From: Ctenosaura bakeri
Lineage: Eukaryota > Chordata > Lepidosauria > Squamata > Iguanidae
Assembly (NCBI GenBank): GCA_948474755.1
Contig: CAOLHI010002503.1
Location: forward strand, 62,001 to 126,000
Length of the DNA stretch: 64,000 bases
Direction of reading: 5' to 3'
The translations under genes and the position numbers were made by a program. Each line of letters begins with the position of its first letter. The first letter of the stretch is position 1. Below are positions 23,858 to 36,417 of this stretch, piece after piece. Under the pieces are notes generated by a model that saw only the letters and a program-made list of their open reading frames with translations, was not told the DNA's origin and did no database searches.

Positions 23858-24090
23858 CAGCTTTTTCTTTGTTTCCAACTTATGACAACCCTAAGGTGAA
23901 CTTATTACAGGGTTTTCTTGGCAAGATTTATTTGGAGGGGGGGTTACCTTTGTCTCCCTCTGAGATGAGAGAGTGTGACTTGCCTAAGGGTTTCCATGGT
24001 TGAGGAGGGATTCAAACTCTGCTCTCCAGTCATTGCCAAACACTCAAACCACTACACCACATTGGCTCACGGTTATTGTTATTGTTGTTA
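23858..24090 (-). mobile_element. tRNA-derived Sauria-type SINE
   Basis: Reverse-oriented body: GTTTCCAACTTATGACAACC, GGTTTTCTTGGCAAGATTTA, GAGAGAGTGTGACTTGCCTA and the tRNA head GGGATTCAAACTCTGCTCTC, then CAAACCACTACACCACATTG. The far tail has been lost. A TTATTGTTATTG run follows the head end. Confidence 0.88.
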
Positions 24091-25800
24091 AAATGATGGT
24101 TTCTGGGAAAATTAAGTTAAAACAAATATTGCTATAGAAACAGTGCTTAAAAATTACATCATACAAATGTTAAAAATATAATTAAACTATCAATACAATT
24201 GAAAGCAGGTAAAAGAATAACTATCAAGAAGAAGAAGTGTAAACAACATAGCACAAGTGAGGTCTTTTCTCCCTAAGAAGTCAGCCCCCAAAGATCTGCA
24301 AAATAAATTGGTATTCACCTGCCTATGAAAAGAGAGCAAGGAAGGCACCAATTTCACCTTTCTGTGAAGGGTTTCCCATATTCCCATCAGATGTACATGT
24401 GATGCTGATAGAACAGACAGAAGGTCATCCTTAAAAAGATCTCAAGGGAGACTTGTATAGAGAGGTACATTTCTTCAGATAACCTGGACCTGACCCATAT
24501 AGAACTTTGTAGGTCATAACTGACACTTGCAATAGTGCCCAGAAATAGATTGGCAGCCAGTGGAGCTAATACAACAAGATACTACCCCGGTTAACAATCC
24601 TACTACAGATTTTTAGACCTGTTGAGATTTCTGAACACTCTTCAAAGTCAGACCCACACAGAGCACACTACACTAATCCAAATGCTATGTAACTAAGGTA
24701 TGTGTCACCAGGGTCAGATCCGATGTCTCAAGGAAATGGTGTAGCTGGTGATGGGCCTTAGCTGTATGAATGCACTGTTGGCCACTGCCGAAACCTGACC
24801 ATGCAAAGTTCAAAGTTGAGGCCATGAACACACACTGTTTGCAAACCTGCATTAGCAAGGGAAATGCAATCCCATCTACCGAAGGCTGAATTCCTATTTC
24901 CTGATCTACCTTCTGACTGACCAGGAGCACCTCTGTCTTGTTTAGATTAAGCTTCAGTTTGTTTGCTTTAATCCATTCCATTAGTAATGACAAGCTCCAG
25001 TTTAGAACCAAGACAGTTCTGTTGGATTGACTTGGACAAGAGTAGTAGATGATGGGTCATTATCTGCATACTGACTGAAATATTCTTGATAAACTTCTGG
25101 GTGGCTAGCAGATGCTCTAGTAATTTGCCCCAAAACAGAATATTGGCAGCATATCCCAGAACTCTGAACAACCTCTCCCAGTGGTTTCATGTAGCTGTTG
25201 AATAGCATGGGGGGAGAACATTGAACCCCAAGGGACCTCAGGTCAACAGCCAAAAGCCAAGGCACCACCTCCTAGGTTTGCTCCTTCAAGAAGGAATGGA
25301 ACCACTGTAAAACAATGCTTCCAAGTCCCATTTCAACCAGGCAGCCCAGAAAGACAATATCAAAAGTTGCTGAATGGTCCAGCAAAACAAACAGGGACAT
25401 ACTCTCCTTGTTGATTTCCCAGTAGAGGTCACTACCAAGATGACCAAAGCTGTCTCTGTCTCGTAGCCAGGCTTGAAACCAGATTGAAATGGATCTAGGT
25501 AATCAGCATCATTCAGAAGCCACTGGAGCTGGGTTACTACCACATGCTCCAGTTGTCATTGTTAACTGTTATCGTGTTGATCCTGACTTATGGTGACATT
25601 ATGGATGAGAGACCTCCAGGCCACCCCAGGCCATCAACCACCCTGCTCAGGTCTTGCAGACTGAGGAATGTGTCTTCCTTGTTTGAGTTTATCCATCTGT
25701 AATGCCCCAGTATCTTGCCCCAAAATGAAATACTGGGAACTGGTCAGTAGTTATCCAATACAGTGGGACCCAGAGGGACTTGGCATGGTTAGGTTGCTCA
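24091..25800 (-). pseudogene. Long L2-clade LINE remnant (3' UTR plus ORF2 part)
   Basis: This antisense copy begins with 3'-UTR sequence (GGGTTTCCCATA, CATATAGAACTTTGTAGGTC) and continues into ORF2. Minus-strand frames give KANKLKLNLNKTEVLLVSQK (24685-25011) and DYLDPFQSGFKPG followed by ETETALV (25286-25543), the reverse transcriptase palm and template-binding blocks in the right order. The catalytic YADD region is degraded (YADND-like, around 25060). Several frameshifts and stops make it inactive. A BovB fragment interrupts it at 25563-25704, after which L2 sequence (TAGTTATCCAATACAGTGGG) resumes to about 25800. Confidence 0.85.
25563..25704 (-). mobile_element. BovB (RTE) LINE fragment nested in L2
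   Basis: Plus-strand CCTGACTTATGGTGACATTA, CCCTGCTCAGGTCTTGCAGA and TCCATCTGTAATG align to the reverse complement of 44771-44880, inside the BovB copy there. L2 sequence lies on both sides, so this fragment was inserted later. Confidence 0.82.
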
Positions 25801-27585
25801 TGCTTTTCATTGAAATTAGAGCTGCATAAATTTTATTTCCTATATCTGTGACCTCTTTCTGTTGATTAGAAAAATTATTGGGTTGAAAAGCCCTGTATTT
25901 CTACACTTGCTCTGTTTTAAATAATACATCCATTTCCTCTTTCCCCACCTCTTGCAACACATGAAGTAGGCCTAAGTGTACTTAGAACCATAGCCCTTGT
26001 GCTGCCTTGTTCTGTTAATAGATAAAATCTTATATTAGGAACTCTTTGCAACATTTTGAAAGCCTTTCTTAAATTAGATGCCCTATTTCTTCCTTAGATT
26101 GCAAGGCTTTACAGTAGTGTAGAGACATTCACCTTGTTTATGAGCAAACAGGGCCTATAATGTTGCAGGTGGCATCTAACCACATAGCATTAAAAATGTA
26201 TACTCTTTCTTCTTTGCTTGGTGGCATTCCAATGATATTTGGCATAAACACACTTCACTAGACTTTTTTTTTAAAATGAAAATGGGTATGTGTTGCTTTC
26301 AAGGCAGGATGTTTGAATAAACATGTACATTTTGTTTTACAGTTTCAATTAAAGTGAAGGAAAAATACAAAAAGCATTAAGGTGTCTCAAAGGAGATTGC
26401 TCTAAAAATCAATCAATCAATTCATCCTCCAAATATGTACAATAATGTTTTTCATTAACAAGAAGTTTGGGAATGGGTACAGCAGGGATTGAAAATGGAT
26501 TATGCAAAAATACTCAGCCAGAATCCCAACCTTACCAGTTTGTTTTGATACACAGCAACTTAAGTGCTACTTTAATTACTTTAATTGTGACTGTCCTAGA
26601 TTTCAGTTCCTTTTTTTTTCTAGGTAGGAAGGTCCTCAAGTGCATTTAAAATTCCCTCTGCTAATTTATTCTGTGTCATTATTTACTGAAAGCATTAGGC
26701 TTTGTTAAGTAAAAGTTCCCAAATGAATCAAATTATGGTGCTGTTGCTGCCTCTGTAAACAAAAAGACAAGTGCATTAGTAAAGAAATCACTCTGTTCAT
26801 TTGGGTTGATGTGCATCTAACAATGACGATTCCAAAAGATGAAGCTTTGCTTTAACATGCTGAATGTTTTTCAAATTCTAATCACTTAAAAAGTGACACT
26901 TAAACTTTGGTACTGGGCATCCCGGCATATAAAAGCTCATTAATAGCTGCTTTGCCCTACTTCCCAAATGCACACTCCCTTACTGCTAAGGAAGAATGAC
27001 AATGGGTTTCCCATTGTTTATGTTTCCTGAGCCAATGAACAGCCACAAAGTATTTTGTCTTGTAGTTTGTTGTTGTGGGGAGAGTAGACTGAGTTTTGAG
27101 CTTACCCATCATTGCGCACCATCCTATCATACCCTCCCCAAGATACATGAGGCAAACAACATTAGAGTGTGGTCAATATAGCAAACATTATTAATGAGAA
27201 AGAACACACTAGCTGGGAAAAGGAGCAGCACTTTGCTTTTGCTGTAGCCTATTAGGAAGGCCAAGCTACTCTTGCACTTTGAACTCAGCTTGCAGCAATT
27301 ACAATTGAAGTAAGCAAAGGACAAAGGAGGAAGTGGAAAAGGGAGAGAGAAACTGGGACATTTCAGCAGTAAAATGACGAATGGGATGACAATTAACTGG
27401 AACTGTCTGTGACAAATTTCCTATTTTTTTTAAGTTATGTCATATGCAGAACACAAAATGTAGGCTACAGATATAAAGGATTTTATCTTTGACAAATTGA
27501 GACCCCACCATCAAAAAATGACCCATGCTGCAACGTTTTTTTAAAAAAATTTTCAGGACATTACTGTGAAAAACCCATTTTTTAA
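25801..27585. other. Unassigned AT-rich DNA
   Basis: No gene or recognised repeat. The stretch 26640-26930 looks like unique sequence without repeats and is a weak candidate for a conserved non-coding element. Confidence 0.4.
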
Positions 27586-27720
27586 ATTAAAATATTAATA
27601 CTCATCTCATATCCAAGGATCTTGGGGTGGCATACAGTAAAATCAGTTTAGAACAGTTTAAAACAGTAAGAATACCTTTTAAAGCCTGAAAGCATATTAA
27701 GTGACTTAAGACAATTTAAA
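27586..27720 (-). mobile_element. L2-like LINE 3' terminus
   Basis: CCAAGGATCTTGGGGTGGCA and TACAGTAAAATCAGTTTAGA followed by A-rich sequence match the antisense L2 3' ends elsewhere in the window. It abuts the next SINE directly. Confidence 0.55.
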
Positions 27721-27897
27721 ACCAGTGTGGTATAGCAGTTTGATAACTGGGTTAAGATTTTTCCTACTCAACCATGGAAACTCACTGGGTGAACTTGGAC
27801 AATCATATTCTGTCATCTTCAGAGGAGGATAATGGTAAAAACTTCTCTGATAGAATTTGCACAAGTCAGAAGTCCCTTGAAAGCACACAACAACAAA
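27721..27897 (+). mobile_element. tRNA-derived Sauria-type SINE, diverged
   Basis: CAGTGTGGTATAGCAGTTTG, CAACCATGGAAACTCACTGG, GTGAACTTGGACAATCATAT and the tail TTGAAAGCACACAACAACAA. The B-box region has decayed and part of the body is changed. Inserted beside an L2 3' end, as at 17829-18017. Confidence 0.85.
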
Positions 27898-28914
27898 TAA
27901 TTTTAAATAAAGTAAAATACAATACATATGCAAATTGGAGGAAATTAATTAGGCCCCAAAGGTTTTAATAATTTAGAAAAAGATGTTTTGACTTAGTGCT
28001 AGGATGACACCAGTATTGGTTGGCACTAAGTAGGCTCTTTACACAGAAGTCAGGAATATACTTTCTGCACCAAAGTGGGCTGTGCCTGTGTGCAAAACCA
28101 CAAAGCCAAGGGGTTTTTTTTTAAGCCAATGATTTTTTTTCTTCAGAAAAGTATCTGAAATGTGGAAAAATAATTTATAAAAAGCACAAAACTTCTTGTA
28201 ATCTTAATGTAGAATTATTTGTTCTTGTGTCAGTTGTTGCAAATGCTACATGCAGAGAAGTTATATATTATCTATATTATTCCCTCGTCTCAAAAAAGTG
28301 GGGATGGATTGATGTTGTACCTGCAGATATTTGTTCACAGGCTTAATGTATTTCCCTGTAGAACACAGAGTGATGAGCCAATATGTAGAACTATAAAGAT
28401 GTACAGTATGTATCTCTCTTGCTCTTGAAAATCATAGTAGCGTAATAAGCAGACTGCTAGATGATGTGAGACTTCTATATATTCATCATCCTGTTTCTTG
28501 CAGATGCCCATAGGAAATCCACGAGCAGGGCAGGGAACACACAGCCCTCTCCTAAATGTCACTCCCCTGCAGCTGGTATCCAGTGGCACACTGCCCATTG
28601 AACTTGAGTTTCCCCATATGCCTTATAGTTGTAACACTACATATGAATAAATCTTTCCCTCATCAATCTACACAATTTGATTTCTTATAGGAGCAATTCC
28701 ATATATTAATGCATTGTATGAACCAGAACTCCTCTATGATGCTTTTTAAAATGAATGAAATCCTCCCATGTGGCCAAGCTGGTGTTTTGTGAGTAAAATC
28801 AGTGTCCTACATATTACCTGGAAAATGTCAATAACCTTCAAAGAACAACATATTCAGATTATTAGCATTATTATTTGCATAATGCAGCAAAGGCAAGTTT
28901 CTCCAAAATGACCT
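27898..28914. other. Unassigned AT-rich DNA
   Basis: No gene or recognised repeat. The minus-strand frame 28335-28598 has no domain. Confidence 0.4.
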
Positions 28915-29300
28915 AGGGGCTGCAGAAAATCCTTTTTGAGGAAAGATTGCAATTCGGGGGCATTTTAGCTTAGAAAAAGAGTGAGTAAGGCGGGCACATG
29001 ATAGAGGTGTATAAAAGTATACATGGTATGGAAAAAGTGGATAGGAAAAAGGTTTTTCCCAGCTGCCTTTGTCTTATTCCAAAAACTTTGGTTCATTCAC
29101 TGAAACTGAATGGTAGGATATTAAGTTTTGGCATTTCTTCACATTGTGTAAAGCTAAAGCATTGAATTTACTAGCAGAAGATGTAGTGATGCCTTAGATG
29201 CCTTTGCAAGTGGATTGGATACATTCATGAAGGATGGGACCAAGAGTAGTTAGTAGTTATGATGGGTATATAATCTCTCCAGTTCCAAAGGTATTATCCT
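28915..29300 (+). mobile_element. CR1/L3-type LINE 3' region
   Basis: Contains GAGGAAAGATTGCAATTCGG, TTTTAGCTTAGAAAAAGAGT, GATAGAGGTGTATAAAAGTA, TTTCTTCACATTGTGTAAAG, AGAAGATGTAGTGATG and GTAGTTATGATGGGTATATA, the order found at the 3' end of L3-like CR1 elements. It is 5'-truncated and without an open frame. Confidence 0.8.
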
Positions 29301-29889
29301 TTCATAGTTCTTGAGAAACATGAATGGAAGATAGCTGTTGCCCTTATCTTTGCTTGTGGAGTTGGCACCTTTGTGAACAAAATTTGTGGACTGGGTAGGT
29401 GTTCAGTTTATCCAGCAAGGCTCTCCTTCTGTTCATCCTGCTTTTGGTGAATGTGTCTGTATATATGCATTCATGTGCAAATAATCCCCAAAGTATTAGA
29501 AGTCAGACCACCAGCAACAATATCATCACTTCTTGAATAGAATGGTCTCCCTACAGTGAAGAGCTTTCCTGTCATTCATGAAAGGGATGCCTGATGTATT
29601 GGTAGAAGCACCTTCTTGTGAGCTTATTTGACATATAAACCACTACCTTTATCATTATCATTATCATTAACAGTAGTACTGCTTGAAGCCTCTAGAAGTC
29701 TGGGATATTTCTTGCATGCCACTGAAACTTCTAAAATATCACAAAAGGAAGAGATTATCTTAGAGGCATCTACAGATTTTGATACATTTACAGGGGGCAT
29801 TGCACACAGAAGTAGTGGCATGCTGTATGGAGCACAGCACAATTGTGATTTGACAATGCCCCCAGCCAATGAAAGAAGATGCCCTAGAA

Positions 29890-30162
29890 TAGGAAACAGC
29901 CTCATACTGAATTAGCTTCCTTTAGCTCAGTATCTTTATCACAGAGTGTTTAAGGAAATGAGCTTGGAATTTTTTTACATGCAAAACATGTACTCTGTTT
30001 CTAATATATTCCCCTTCCTCAAGAGTGTTATGGCCATAGACATATAAGAAACTGCTTGATATTGAGTATACCAGTGATCCATTTAGTCTAGTATTTTTAA
30101 CTGGCAGTGGCTCTCTGGTATTCATACAGGTTCCTTCCTGGCCCTATCTGAAGTTCCCTGGT
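29890..30162 (-). mobile_element. tRNA-type SINE, two degraded segments
   Basis: The first segment (to about 30033) reads AACAGCCTCATACTGAATTA, then TACATGCAAAACATGTACTC, the reverse of a tRNA-like head with GCATGCA. The second segment (30034-30162) reads ACTGCTTGATATTGAGTATA, CCAGTGATCCATTTAGTCTA and CTGGCAGTGGCTCTCTGGTA, the body of the same SINE type. It is a different family from the Sauria-tail SINEs. Head detail is poor, so the family is by recognition only. Confidence 0.55.
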
Positions 30163-30262
30163 ATTATCTGATGGTTGTCCATCAAACAACTAAGCAGGCT
30201 CAATCCTTCAAATTTTTGAAGGTCAGATAAGCCTGAGCATGTTCAGAATGGTATAGTGGTAT
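30163..30262 (-). mobile_element. 5S rRNA-derived SINE head
   Basis: Plus-strand AACTAAGCAGGCTCAATCCT, AAGGTCAGATAAGCCTGAGC and ATGTTCAGAATGGTATAGTG are the reverse complement of the 5S rRNA 5' half, including the GCTAAGCAGG A-box region. It is too diverged for a functional 5S gene and lies against a tRNA-type SINE on the same strand. Confidence 0.6.
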
Positions 30263-32126
30263 ATAACGCAATCTAGGCCAATTACTCTGCCTTCTGCTGT
30301 GTTGGAAGCAAACTTTGGAAAAATTACTGTATAGATTACAATTTCCAAGAAACCATGTTGGAGGATTCTAGAAAATGTAATCCAAAGCTCTGTTTGGAAA
30401 GGACAGTTTTTATGTTTACAAAAGACCAAATTTTATATCATGAGATTGGATGGAGTCAAGTTTGAGAAAAAAACAGGTCCACAATTCCCTGGCAGTTGTT
30501 GGAGATGGCTTGACACTATGCACGAACTGCTTACTGGTCGTATGTTAAATACAGTTAAACTGACAAATGGCTGTATGAAGGAATCATAATGATTCCTGGT
30601 TTAGCAGATTGTAGTTCCAAGTTAAAATGCACTATAATGAATATCTAGAAGGGTATGAAGATAGACATCATAAAGTAAATGGATCATATATTAAAATATT
30701 AAATAACAAATTCAGTTGATGTATTTATGATGAATTAGCAACAAATTGTTGGCATTAAGAAGCGGGCTGTCAAAAGAAAATTATTCCCTTCTTGTGACTA
30801 CTGTCTGCAGCTGGTTTCAGAATGCAGGACCATAGGGGCATTCTGGAATACTGAAATAAAGGGTAAGACACAGAGTCATATATCAAGGGGAATTTGGAGG
30901 TTAAGGAATTGAAACTGTCAAGTGCTAAGAAATATAGTGAATCTGTCTTCTGTGAGCCAGAAGCTAGAAGGACTAATTGGCTGATAATAGTGAACACTCC
31001 AGACCCCCAGGTCAGGAGACATATCAGAATGATGCAGTGAGATAAAAAGAGTTGAAAGACTAACACGATTGAGATTAGATTACATGATTAAAGCCTTCCC
31101 AACATTAATTGGGCAGCACCCGAAGTACTTTACAATAAGAAGAACCGTTATGGGCAACATGTGGTAGTTTACAGTTTGTCACAATCAACCCCCACATGTT
31201 TCTCCCCCCCACTCCAAACTCAATTGAATTTAAGTGATTGATTAGACTGTGACAAGAAGATCAAATTTCTGTATTCTGAAGGTTGGATAACAGAGAGCCC
31301 AGGTGGTCTGGTTATTTGGTTTTGACAGCAAATATCCAGTTTATACACTCCATCCCACCATATATAAACTATCATGGGAGCCAAGGACTGCATACATGGG
31401 ACTGCACACATGATGCCAACTGAGCTTATTTGTATACTGACATATACCTTCATAAGTCATATGCAGAGCTGGAAAAAGTAACTTTCTTGGATTACAACTT
31501 ACAAATTTCCCCTTTCAGGAAGGTCATTGCGAGAGCAATAGACAAAGGCAAGTTCCTGCAAGCTGACATGTGAATAACCAAATATGTTTATTCCACGTGA
31601 GACGAATTTTACAATAACATAATCAACCTAATTGTGCTAATGGAGTTGCAACAAGGTCACTTGCATATGCATTTTTTTAAAGAGATGGTTTGCACAAGAT
31701 GGTTTGCCACTTGTTTTTCTGCATATTATATCTGATCCCTCCTCCTGCCATGTGGGAGAGGAGGAGAGGGAAAGAGACATCAACCTGTGCAGCCTCTTTT
31801 ATGTAGCAGGAAATTATGGTTTTCTTTTACTTCTGAATCTTTTCTGGTGGCAGTGGATGCTTCTGAGCATACTTGGGAGCCCTTTTGGTACTTGGAAATG
31901 AAGGATGAAACCTCAATTGCAGTCGTCCCCCTTTAACCACCAGTTTTTCCCATCCTTCATTAAGCAAATTTGAGAAATGTGTGAAAGGTAGAAACTCACC
32001 TGGACTTATTTTTAGAGAAACTTTTTTAGAGAAAATCCCAAGCTTTTTCCAAGGCATCTCTAGGAGAGCAGAAAAGGTTTGGGTCAGTTAAAAATCAAGG
32101 GAGTAGATCTACTGCCACCAATTCTG
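30263..32126. other. Unassigned DNA
   Basis: No gene recognised. Around 30310-30400 an imperfect inverted repeat with GATTACAATTTCC and GTAATCCAAAGC looks like another decayed palindromic element. Confidence 0.35.
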
Positions 32127-32204
32127 TATGTATGTATCTATATCTATATCTATATCTATATCTATATCTATATCTATATCTATATCTATCTATATCTATA
32201 TCTA
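32127..32204 (+). repeat. (ATATCT)n hexanucleotide microsatellite
   Basis: A short GTAT run leads into about ten ATATCT units with one ATCT interruption. Long and nearly pure, so probably length-variable. Confidence 0.95.
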
Positions 32205-32719
32205 AGCGTGTACACATATTGTAGAGTCATTTCAACATGTGTGTTTTGGGTGATATAAAGCAGTTATCACCTCAAAATCCATGCATGCAACTTATTAATT
32301 TCTGTGACAATTTCTGCTAATCCACATTTACTAGAAACAAAATGGGTGGCAGAGATGCCGTTCTAACAGAATAACACAGAGCTTCCTGAGCTGTGTTATC
32401 ATTAATGCAAAAAAAAAAAAAAAAAAAGTCCTGAAATGCTGTAATAAAAGATAAAAGAATACTAAAAAGTAATCATTATTTGCATTAATCAATTTCTGAG
32501 TGAAATTCATTTGAGGTAAGAAGTGAAGATTAGTATAGCACTGGGAGAGCATTTCCATTAATAGCAAAAATAAAAGAAATTCTTGATGATACAAATAAAG
32601 GGATTATTGGTGAATGTATTTTATGTTACCTTGAATATAGGTCTGAACATAAAGAATCTCCATTTTGTATTCTAACCTCTGCTACAGACTGAAAGATCAA
32701 GCACAGATTTTTTAAACTG
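32205..32719. other. Unassigned AT-rich DNA with poly-A run
   Basis: A 19-base A homopolymer lies at 32409-32427. No retroposon body is recognised beside it. Confidence 0.4.
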
Positions 32720-32870
32720 TTTAAAGTGTAGGAAATATATTCAGGAGTAGCTGTGTTGTCCATATAGCAAAATCTAAAATCTGCAAACGAGTTATTATTA
32801 GCCAACCAAAATGCATAATATACACCATGCAAGCTTTTGAAGCTCCGTTGGCTTCTTCATCAGGCAAGAG
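32720..32870 (-). repeat. Unclassified repeat R1-like, 3' end
   Basis: AGGAGTAGCTGTGTTGTCCA, TATAGCAAAATCTAAAATCT and AGCTTTTGAAGCTCCGTTGG, then CTTCTTCATCAGGC, read in reverse give the (ca)gatgaag...aaagctt...cagctactcc layout of this repeat type. It is a different subfamily from the copies at 15256 and 62999. Confidence 0.5.
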
Positions 32871-34790
32871 ATGTTTAAAAAAATCATAGAGGAGAAGAAA
32901 GGTGAGGATCAGATGTTCTGGAGGGATCTCAATGCAGGCAAGCCCCCCCCCTCCACTGTTCTTGGCCATGTGGGGACCAGAGATAAAGGGCAATAAAAGA
33001 CAGATAATAAAAATTCAACTCCATTAGCAAAAGAAGAGTAACTTCCCTTGAGATGCCAGGTTGTGCCTGTCCTGTGAGAAGTTAACTGTTCCTTTCTTAG
33101 GCAGAGAGCATTGAATTTCTCAAGTAGTACTTGTACTGTTACATCTAGAAAAAAACCTTTGATGTGCTATATAGGTAAAACCTGCTAATTGCAGCAGAAA
33201 TGAAAGAGTTCTACCTTTGTTACCAATGTGACCAAATAATACTTTGCTCCACTGTAAGCAATTGGATTTGATCTTAGACAACGATTAGTGCAATTCAGCA
33301 GTTAAATCTTTGCATTCCTCTAATTAAAACAACAACAAAAAAACACAACTGGCCTTAATAATTAACATTTAAGATGATTAATACTGTTCCTTTATGCTAT
33401 GATAACTTTCACTATCACTGTTTTATAACAAAACACCTCATATACTTATACAGCATTTTTCAAATCAAAGACAGTTTCATTCTGCCAGTTGGTCTCAGTA
33501 AAAGATTTTTTTTCCAGTTCAATAAACTAATCTTCCTGACAACAAAGAATAAGCATTTTGATTGTGTCTTTGGCAATGAGAAAACTGTAGAAATCTTGTC
33601 ATCAGGGTCAAAGATGGAGTGTCAAAATATTTTGCTGTTCGTACCACATGCTGCGGATCTATCTTTCCAAGAAATGTACATCAGCACCACTTCAGATGTG
33701 TATGTGCCATGCCAGAACTTGTGGGTTTTGTATGTTAATGGTATTAAGCAGCACAGACATAAATGTATGTGCAAAGTACATGATTTTACCTAATTCTTTA
33801 AGGCAGCACTGAAAAGGACCCCTTGGGTACCTCATTTTGTCAACTCCACTGCCAGAAAGAGACTTCATAGTGCACCATCACATTATGTGCATAGCTATAC
33901 ATTTGCTCCTATGGGGATGCTAAGATTATTTTGACTCTATCTACTATTTTTCACCAATGTGAAAAAACATTGCTGTTACTGTTGTGAGTGCTGTGATCTT
34001 TCCTGGTGATGCCCTTTGAATTCATCAACACAGATGTTTTTCTGTATTATGAAACTTGTCCAAAGCCAAGGGAACAGTTATCTGAATCTGTTTGTTGCAA
34101 TACGTAATGATGTGTCACTCCAGTGTTATGTCATCCACAGTGCCTTTTATGTGCTAAATGCCATCCATATTCATTATGACACAGATTCCAGCTTCAGTGG
34201 ATGCATATGTCTCTCCACAAATTAATGATAATTGCATATGGATTTTTGCAAATTAGAGGACAAAATCATTCCTAGAGCCTAAAAGCTGCCATCACAAATT
34301 TCACCTGGATCCTAAATAATAGTCTTTCATTCCCATTCTCATTTTATTACTTGGTCATTTTTAATTTTCAACATGTTTCACAATGGTTGTTGTCGTCATC
34401 GTCATCCTGAGTCTTCTGCAAATCCTGTGAAGTCCATCCTGTGAATTCATTATTTTCCCATTTTAGAGATTGCTAAAGGAGGCTAAACTATATTTGGTTT
34501 CCCTAAGTGACACACAGTGGGAATGAATTCTGACACTGCACAGATGGACTATTGCATATGTGGCAGGGCTTCCCTCCTTCTCCTTCCCTGGTCCTGTCTG
34601 CCCCTCAGCTTTGGTCCAGAGAGTTCCTTGGTCCTAGGAGCAAACTTTGAAGGTTAATGGGGGCTAAGGGAAGAGTGGAAATGCTACCTCTCTGTTGCAT
34701 AGACAGAAGCTATTCCACTGATGGAAGGCCTAACTGGAAACAACTCTAGATCTGTCACTGAAGTGGACACTGGATGTCTTCAGAGTCCAA
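32871..34790. other. Unassigned DNA
   Basis: Contains the 139-codon open frame 33374-33793, which shows no domain, signal or splice context and is regarded as chance. No repeat family recognised. Confidence 0.4.
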
Positions 34791-34991
34791 GGGCCTTTCC
34801 GACTACACTGTTATCGTGCTATGATTCCACTTTCAACATCCTATGGCTTCCTGGGGTTTGCAGTTTAGGGAGGGGCATTTAGAATTCTCAGCCAGAGAGC
34901 TCTTTGGCCTCAGTCAACTACAAACCCCAGAATTCCACGGGATGCTGGAAGTTGAATAATAGCACTATAACAGTGTAGTGTGGAAAGGCCC
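34791..34991 (+). mobile_element. Palindromic MITE, full length (GGCC-terminus family)
   Basis: The ends GGGCCTTTCCGACTACACTG and CAGTGTAGTGTGGAAAGGCCC are inverted repeats. Inside are ATGATTCCACTTTCAACATC, the core TTTGCAGTTTAGGGAGGGGC and the return ACTACAAACCCCAGAATTCC. Flanking triplets CAA and TAA are a near match. About 201 bp and no coding capacity. Confidence 0.92.
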
Positions 34992-36417
34992 TAACGTTTC
35001 ATTTCCCTCCCCCAACTGTGCTCTTTTCTTCCAAATTATCTTTCTATAAAAGGAAAAGAATGGAAATGTGACTTTACAGCATATTTAAACTTGTATATAT
35101 ATATTTTTTCAGTTTAACAACAAGAACAGGGTAAAAACATTCTTTTCAAATAACTGCAGATAGCTTTTTTTTCATAGTTCAGAATATGTTATTAGACCTT
35201 GTTTGCCCATAGATGAAGATATAGAGAAGCATATATTATTTAAAGTGAGGTCGATGGCAATACACATCTTTCGCCCCTGCTCAGAGCATCCTTGCAAAAG
35301 TATAGAGAGATTTCTAAGCACGGTCATTGGTATAAATCCTTAGAACTTTCGCCATGCACTTGTTTTGCATCTAGATGAGAGGCATAAACGCATGAACGTG
35401 GATGAGAGAATGCTCTATCAAGTATTATGGATTTTTGAGTGTGTGGGAAAAATTAAGATGTTTACAAGTAAACATTCAGTATTCTGCTAGGCAGAAGAAG
35501 CCGACTTTTAAGATCATGATGAATGTACACATTGTATCAAAGACAGCACCTTTAAAGCACACGGTGATGAATAATGCATGCCGTTCTGTGCTGAAGTTAT
35601 GCAGGACTTTTTCTTTTCACAAGTATGAATGACCTTTCTGGAAATCCATGATGGATATGTCCACAAACAAAGAATCAGGCCTCTGTCCTGATACCATGTT
35701 GTGAAGCTGGTGTGTACAAAAACATGGGGGATGATTGCAGACAGCAAAATGCAGGAAAGGAGTCTCAGCTGGCAATGATAAAACCTGAACAGCACACATT
35801 GTAGATTACTTCCATTAATCTCTTTTTGATTGCTGGAGTATTTATATTGGGAACTCAGTAGAATATTTCATTCATGAGCTGTTGTGAGGATTTGATGGAT
35901 TATTAGTTAATAGGAACTTTTAAAGTGCTAAGGCAGTACATGACCATCCCTAATTACTCACGTTGTAAAATTGTTTATCTTTAATAACTGTTTTAATTGC
36001 TCTGAAAGTAGGTGGTGCACGTGTCATATCTTAATATGTATTTGTTAGGCATATTGTGAAACTGCTTATAATAATAATGTAGCCTACACAGCTGTATTTA
36101 GACTAGTATGTGCCCTGTACTATAACTACAGCAACAACATTTCTGCTTGGTGCTTGTCAGTTTCATTCCAAGGTTTCTTTACAATATTTTCTTTTTTGCA
36201 TGTGGGTGGCATGTGAATGGTTCTTAAAACTTATGCTACGTGGTGGTGATTCAGGCACATAGTGAATCTTCATGAACTGGGAATAAGGTTGCCTGTATGC
36301 TAAGGTTTTCAGACAAAACCTCAAGACCTAAAGATAACCCCTGCTGATGTCATTTATAGTTAGGTATTAAGTATAAACTACAGTTGCTCACAGTTTGTCT
36401 TCAAACACATACATACA
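34992..36417. other. Unassigned DNA
   Basis: No gene recognised. 35200-35410 is unique-looking sequence with scattered CpG and is a weak candidate for a conserved non-coding element. The open frames at 35402-35799 overlap on both strands and are not supported. Confidence 0.4.

Noticed and set aside
33374..33793. 139-codon plus-strand open frame
   Set aside because: No domain, signal peptide or recognisable family, and the composition is like the surrounding non-coding DNA.
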